DNA from: Planctomycetaceae bacterium | GTDB taxonomy: Bacteria > Planctomycetota > Planctomycetia > Pirellulales > Thermoguttaceae | Assembly: GCA_031267635.1 (NCBI GenBank) | Contig: JAIRYX010000138.1 | Location: 1 to 9,231 of the forward strand | DNA length: 9,231 bases | Direction: 5' to 3' | Part shown: in pieces, positions 7,920-9,231 of the stretch | Layout: each line of letters opens with the position of its first letter | Position numbering within the stretch: the stretch's first letter is position 1 | The notes under the pieces: model-generated | What the model was told of the DNA's origin: nothing | Databases searched by the model: none | Seen by the model: only the letters and a program-made list of their open reading frames with translations | Position numbers and translations under genes: made by a program

Positions 7920-7929
7920 GTGGTAATGG

Positions 7930-8295
7930 TTATTTCAATTGGTGATAGGCTATTCTGGCGACTTTTTCGCCGACATAACCGCCGCCGAACACACCGCCCC
8001 AGTAGCCGATAACTCTGCCAACTACAGTTCCCTGTCCCAGACAAATTGCAGTTCCTACCGCTGCCCCAATATAACCTCCGCCTGCTCCGCCCGCGTAACT
8101 TCCAACTCCGTCGCCTACCATTCCAACGGCATTTTCCACTGTCAGTTCTAATGCCAGATTAGCAGAATCCGGTCCGTGAATGACTACCGTTTGGGCGGTT
8201 TTCGCCACTTTACTCCAGATTTCTGCGTGAACATTTTCGGAAACCAAACCGCCAATACCAATAATCAACACAAAAATTATAAAAAACTTTTTCAT
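7930..8295 (-). CDS. Small exported glycine-zipper-like protein
   Basis: 121 residues from the ATG at 8295. The frame extends 22 codons further upstream, but the internal ATG is preferred because AAAGGAG lies seven bases before it and because it then opens with a classic signal peptide: MKKFF, a hydrophobic core (IIFVLIIGIGG) and a likely cleavage site VHA|EIW. The mature part is short, with a C-terminal two-thirds dense in Gly and small residues in repeated GxxxG-like spacing (GDGVGSYAGGAGGGYIG, then GYWGGVFGGGYVGEK), typical of glycine-zipper segments that insert into or pack at membranes. Predicted location is periplasm or outer membrane. It follows the exported nuclease-like gene by 91 bases on the same strand and may share its transcript. 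A role as partner or immunity protein is conceivable but not shown by sequence. Confidence 0.75.
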   Translation of the reverse strand: MKKFFIIFVLIIGIGGLVSENVHAEIWSKVAKTAQTVVIHGPDSANLALELTVENAVGMVGDGVGSYAGGAGGGYIGAAVGTAICLGQGTVVGRVIGYWGGVFGGGYVGEKVARIAYHQLK

Positions 8296-8302
8296 ACGAA
8301 AT

Positions 8303-8309
8303 CTCCTTT
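8303..8309 (-). promoter_or_regulatory. Ribosome binding site fixing the start of the glycine-rich protein
   Basis: AAAGGAG on the minus strand, seven bases before the ATG at 8295. It decides for this start over the upstream ATG at 8361, which would bury the signal peptide behind 22 residues. Confidence 0.7.
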
Positions 8310-8386
8310 CAAAAATACAGTTGAAACTGAACAAAAAACAAATACATGCCTTTTTAGTCACAATAATCTCCGAAAAATATTAAGGG

Positions 8387-8842
8387 TTAAGTAATTTTTG
8401 ACAAAAATTTCACAATCGGCTTAGCATTCTTTTTGAACGTTTGCCAATAGGTCGGTTTCGGGAATTTGTTTACATCTCTAGGGGCTTCCAATTTATGAGA
8501 CCGGTTGCTGCTTGGTAATTCAGGACGATAATGAGAAGGGGTGTTGTGTTCCGCCTTAAATTCTTTTTTTGTTAACGCCCGATCAAACGCACTCGGAACA
8601 TGCTTAGAAAATTCATAACCCGGCTTGTGACCGGCATCCCAATTTTTTGAGGACGACATGAATTTTCCTGTAAGCGGATCGCGAACTTGTCCGGTACTGG
8701 ATTCTCGGTTATTTTCCCAAATTTGTTGTCTGGTTTCGGGTGACAATGGATACCGCTTGTACGGATTATCTGCTGATTGCGCAAATATCGTACCGCCACT
8801 CAAAACGATAGCCAAAACGATTGAAAAATGGATTTTTGTCAT
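8387..8842 (-). CDS. Exported GH-E family (HNH/Endo VII-like) nuclease-domain protein
   Basis: 151 residues starting at ATG 8842, eight bases after AGGAG (8851-8855). The first 21 residues form a signal peptide (MTKIHF, a hydrophobic core, likely cleavage IFA|QSA). The mature protein carries RDPLTGKF (54-61) and NWDAGHKPGYEF (67-78), which contains the G71, H72 and E77 that name the GH-E family of HNH/Endo VII-fold nucleases, followed by HYRPELPSSNRSHKLE (104-119), a block I associate with the same family. GH-E domains are usually the C-terminal toxin tips of polymorphic secreted toxins; here the domain is nearly the whole protein, on its own signal peptide. Family assignment is from memory of the motif. 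Nuclease activity and toxin role are inferred. The neighbouring glycine-rich gene is downstream in the same direction. Confidence 0.75.
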   Translation of the reverse strand: MTKIHFSIVLAIVLSGGTIFAQSADNPYKRYPLSPETRQQIWENNRESSTGQVRDPLTGKFMSSSKNWDAGHKPGYEFSKHVPSAFDRALTKKEFKAEHNTPSHYRPELPSSNRSHKLEAPRDVNKFPKPTYWQTFKKNAKPIVKFLSKIT

Positions 8843-8846
8843 AAGA

Positions 8847-8868
8847 TTTTCTCCTATTTTTGAAATTT
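8847..8868 (-). repeat. 22-bp direct repeat, copy at the nuclease gene start
   Basis: Identical to 8956-8977. On the minus strand it contains the AGGAG ribosome binding site of the nuclease gene followed by AAAA, so the repeated unit is a translation-initiation leader. Confidence 0.8.
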
Positions 8869-8955
8869 TTTGAAATTGGTTCGTCCGGCAAAAGCCTTAC
8901 CTCACTTCCGCAACACAGGTAATTAGTGCAACACTCGCCGATTATGACAACAAAT

Positions 8956-8977
8956 TTTTCTCCTATTTTTGAAATTT
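8956..8977 (-). repeat. 22-bp direct repeat, upstream copy without a gene
   Basis: Exact copy of 8847-8868, 109 bases upstream of it. It also carries AGGAG, but what follows does not open a convincing frame. It looks like a duplicated leader or the remains of a lost gene start. Confidence 0.75.
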
Positions 8978-9046
8978 CGTTTTTGTAAGTTCTGAAGTAA
9001 CTGTTCACGGGTATTTTTATTTACACTCATAAGATTAGCGAACAAA
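8978..9046. other. Unassigned intergenic stretch
   Basis: Together with the repeats on either side this forms the roughly 390 bases after 8842 in which no gene is convincing. The promoter of the nuclease gene should lie in this area, but no clear box pair is visible. Confidence 0.3.
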
Positions 9047-9048
9047 AA

Positions 9049-9205
9049 CAACCCCGTAGGGGGGGTCCTGTGAATAACTGCCGCCAGTGAGCTGACACTG
9101 AACCGGCGGAAGAACCAGCCAAAACAAGGATCAACCCCTTTAGGGGTTGACCGTGAACATTCCGTATGAATTCGATTTTTTTTACGTCAACCCCTAAAGG
9201 GGTTG
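9049..9205. repeat. Cluster of GC-rich palindromes (REP-like intergenic units)
   Basis: Three short palindromes share the core CAACCCC..GGGGTTG: an imperfect one at 9049-9066, a 9-bp-arm one at 9131-9150 and an 8-bp-arm one at 9188-9205. The last two are inverted copies of each other (GTCAACCCCTAAAGGGGTTG read on opposite strands). The first two are each followed by a similar tail (TGTGAATAA and CGTGAACAT). Between them a fourth hairpin pairs CCGCC (9081-9085) with GGCGG (9105-9109), with AGTG/CACT inside. The composition is much richer in GC than the surrounding spacer. This resembles repeated extragenic palindromic units found in many gut bacteria; any single one could also terminate transcription. 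The spacing is too irregular for a CRISPR array. Confidence 0.65.
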
Positions 9206-9231
9206 GCTATTTTGTTGTTCCGTTACCGCCG

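Larger units (their letters stand above)
7400..7929. other. AT-rich spacer upstream of cas13d
   Basis: About 530 bases without a convincing gene. Contents: the cas13d ribosome binding site, a perfect AT-rich palindrome (7446-7468), a doubtful plus-strand 62-codon frame (7609-7797), and the terminator hairpin of the glycine-rich gene. It is expected to hold the cas13d promoter, but no clear -35/-10 pair stands out in such AT-rich sequence. No direct repeats at CRISPR spacing were seen. Confidence 0.5.

Noticed and set aside
8296..8361. Upstream start for the glycine-rich protein, adding 22 residues
   Set aside because: It would place a non-signal stretch before a clear signal peptide, and the strong AAAGGAG site fits only the ATG at 8295.
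8766..9008. 80-codon minus-strand frame overlapping the start of the exported nuclease gene
   Set aside because: It overlaps the well-supported nuclease start in another frame, runs through the duplicated leader and shows no recognisable protein features.
9049..9206. Possible CRISPR array with CAACCCC..GGGGTTG as the repeat, reminiscent of the VI-D repeat stem
   Set aside because: The units are 83 and 56 bases apart, lie in mixed orientation, share only the palindromic core and lack the AAAAC-type end. A real array would have same-direction, near-identical repeats at even spacing.

Overview
The window carries two full-length type VI CRISPR effectors, a cas13b and a cas13d, in tandem on the minus strand. 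Such RNA-guided RNases normally occur one per locus. The 1155-residue protein (298-3765) is Cas13b: it has one RxxxxH HEPN motif near each end (R145/H150 and R1073/H1078) and many blocks I recognise from Prevotella-type Cas13b. The 970-residue protein (4487-7399) is Cas13d: its HEPN motifs (R238/H243 and R859/H864) lie within one residue of those of Ruminococcus Cas13d (CasRx), and several long conserved blocks match. Both catalytic pairs in both proteins are intact, so both should be active RNases.

Layout, left to right. At 1-77 a minus-strand gene starts behind a near-perfect Shine-Dalgarno and runs off the edge. A roughly 220-base spacer follows, then cas13b. Between the two effectors lies about 720 bases holding a 382-bp element with 35-bp imperfect terminal inverted repeats and nested internal stems. 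After cas13d comes a 530-base AT-rich spacer with a perfect 11-bp-arm palindrome just upstream of the cas13d start. Then come two minus-strand genes for small exported proteins: a GH-E (HNH/Endo VII-like) nuclease-fold protein and, downstream of it, a glycine-zipper-like protein ending at a hairpin terminator. The right end is intergenic, with a duplicated 22-bp leader segment and a cluster of short GC-rich palindromes.

No CRISPR array, Cas1/Cas2, WYL-domain protein, Csx27 or Csx28 is recognisable in the window. The guides must therefore come from an array outside it, and whether the two effectors share one array or use two cannot be seen here. Because all genes but one low-confidence small ORF and both effectors point the same way, an array would most simply lie beyond either edge.

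Organism: moderate-to-low GC, AT-rich spacers, and clear Shine-Dalgarno sites before every convincing gene. Cas13b is known mainly from Bacteroidota, whose genes usually lack strong Shine-Dalgarno sites, and Cas13d mainly from gut Bacillota and gut metagenomes. The mixture suggests an uncultured gut-type bacterium, possibly outside both phyla, that acquired the effectors by transfer. The phylum cannot be settled from this window.
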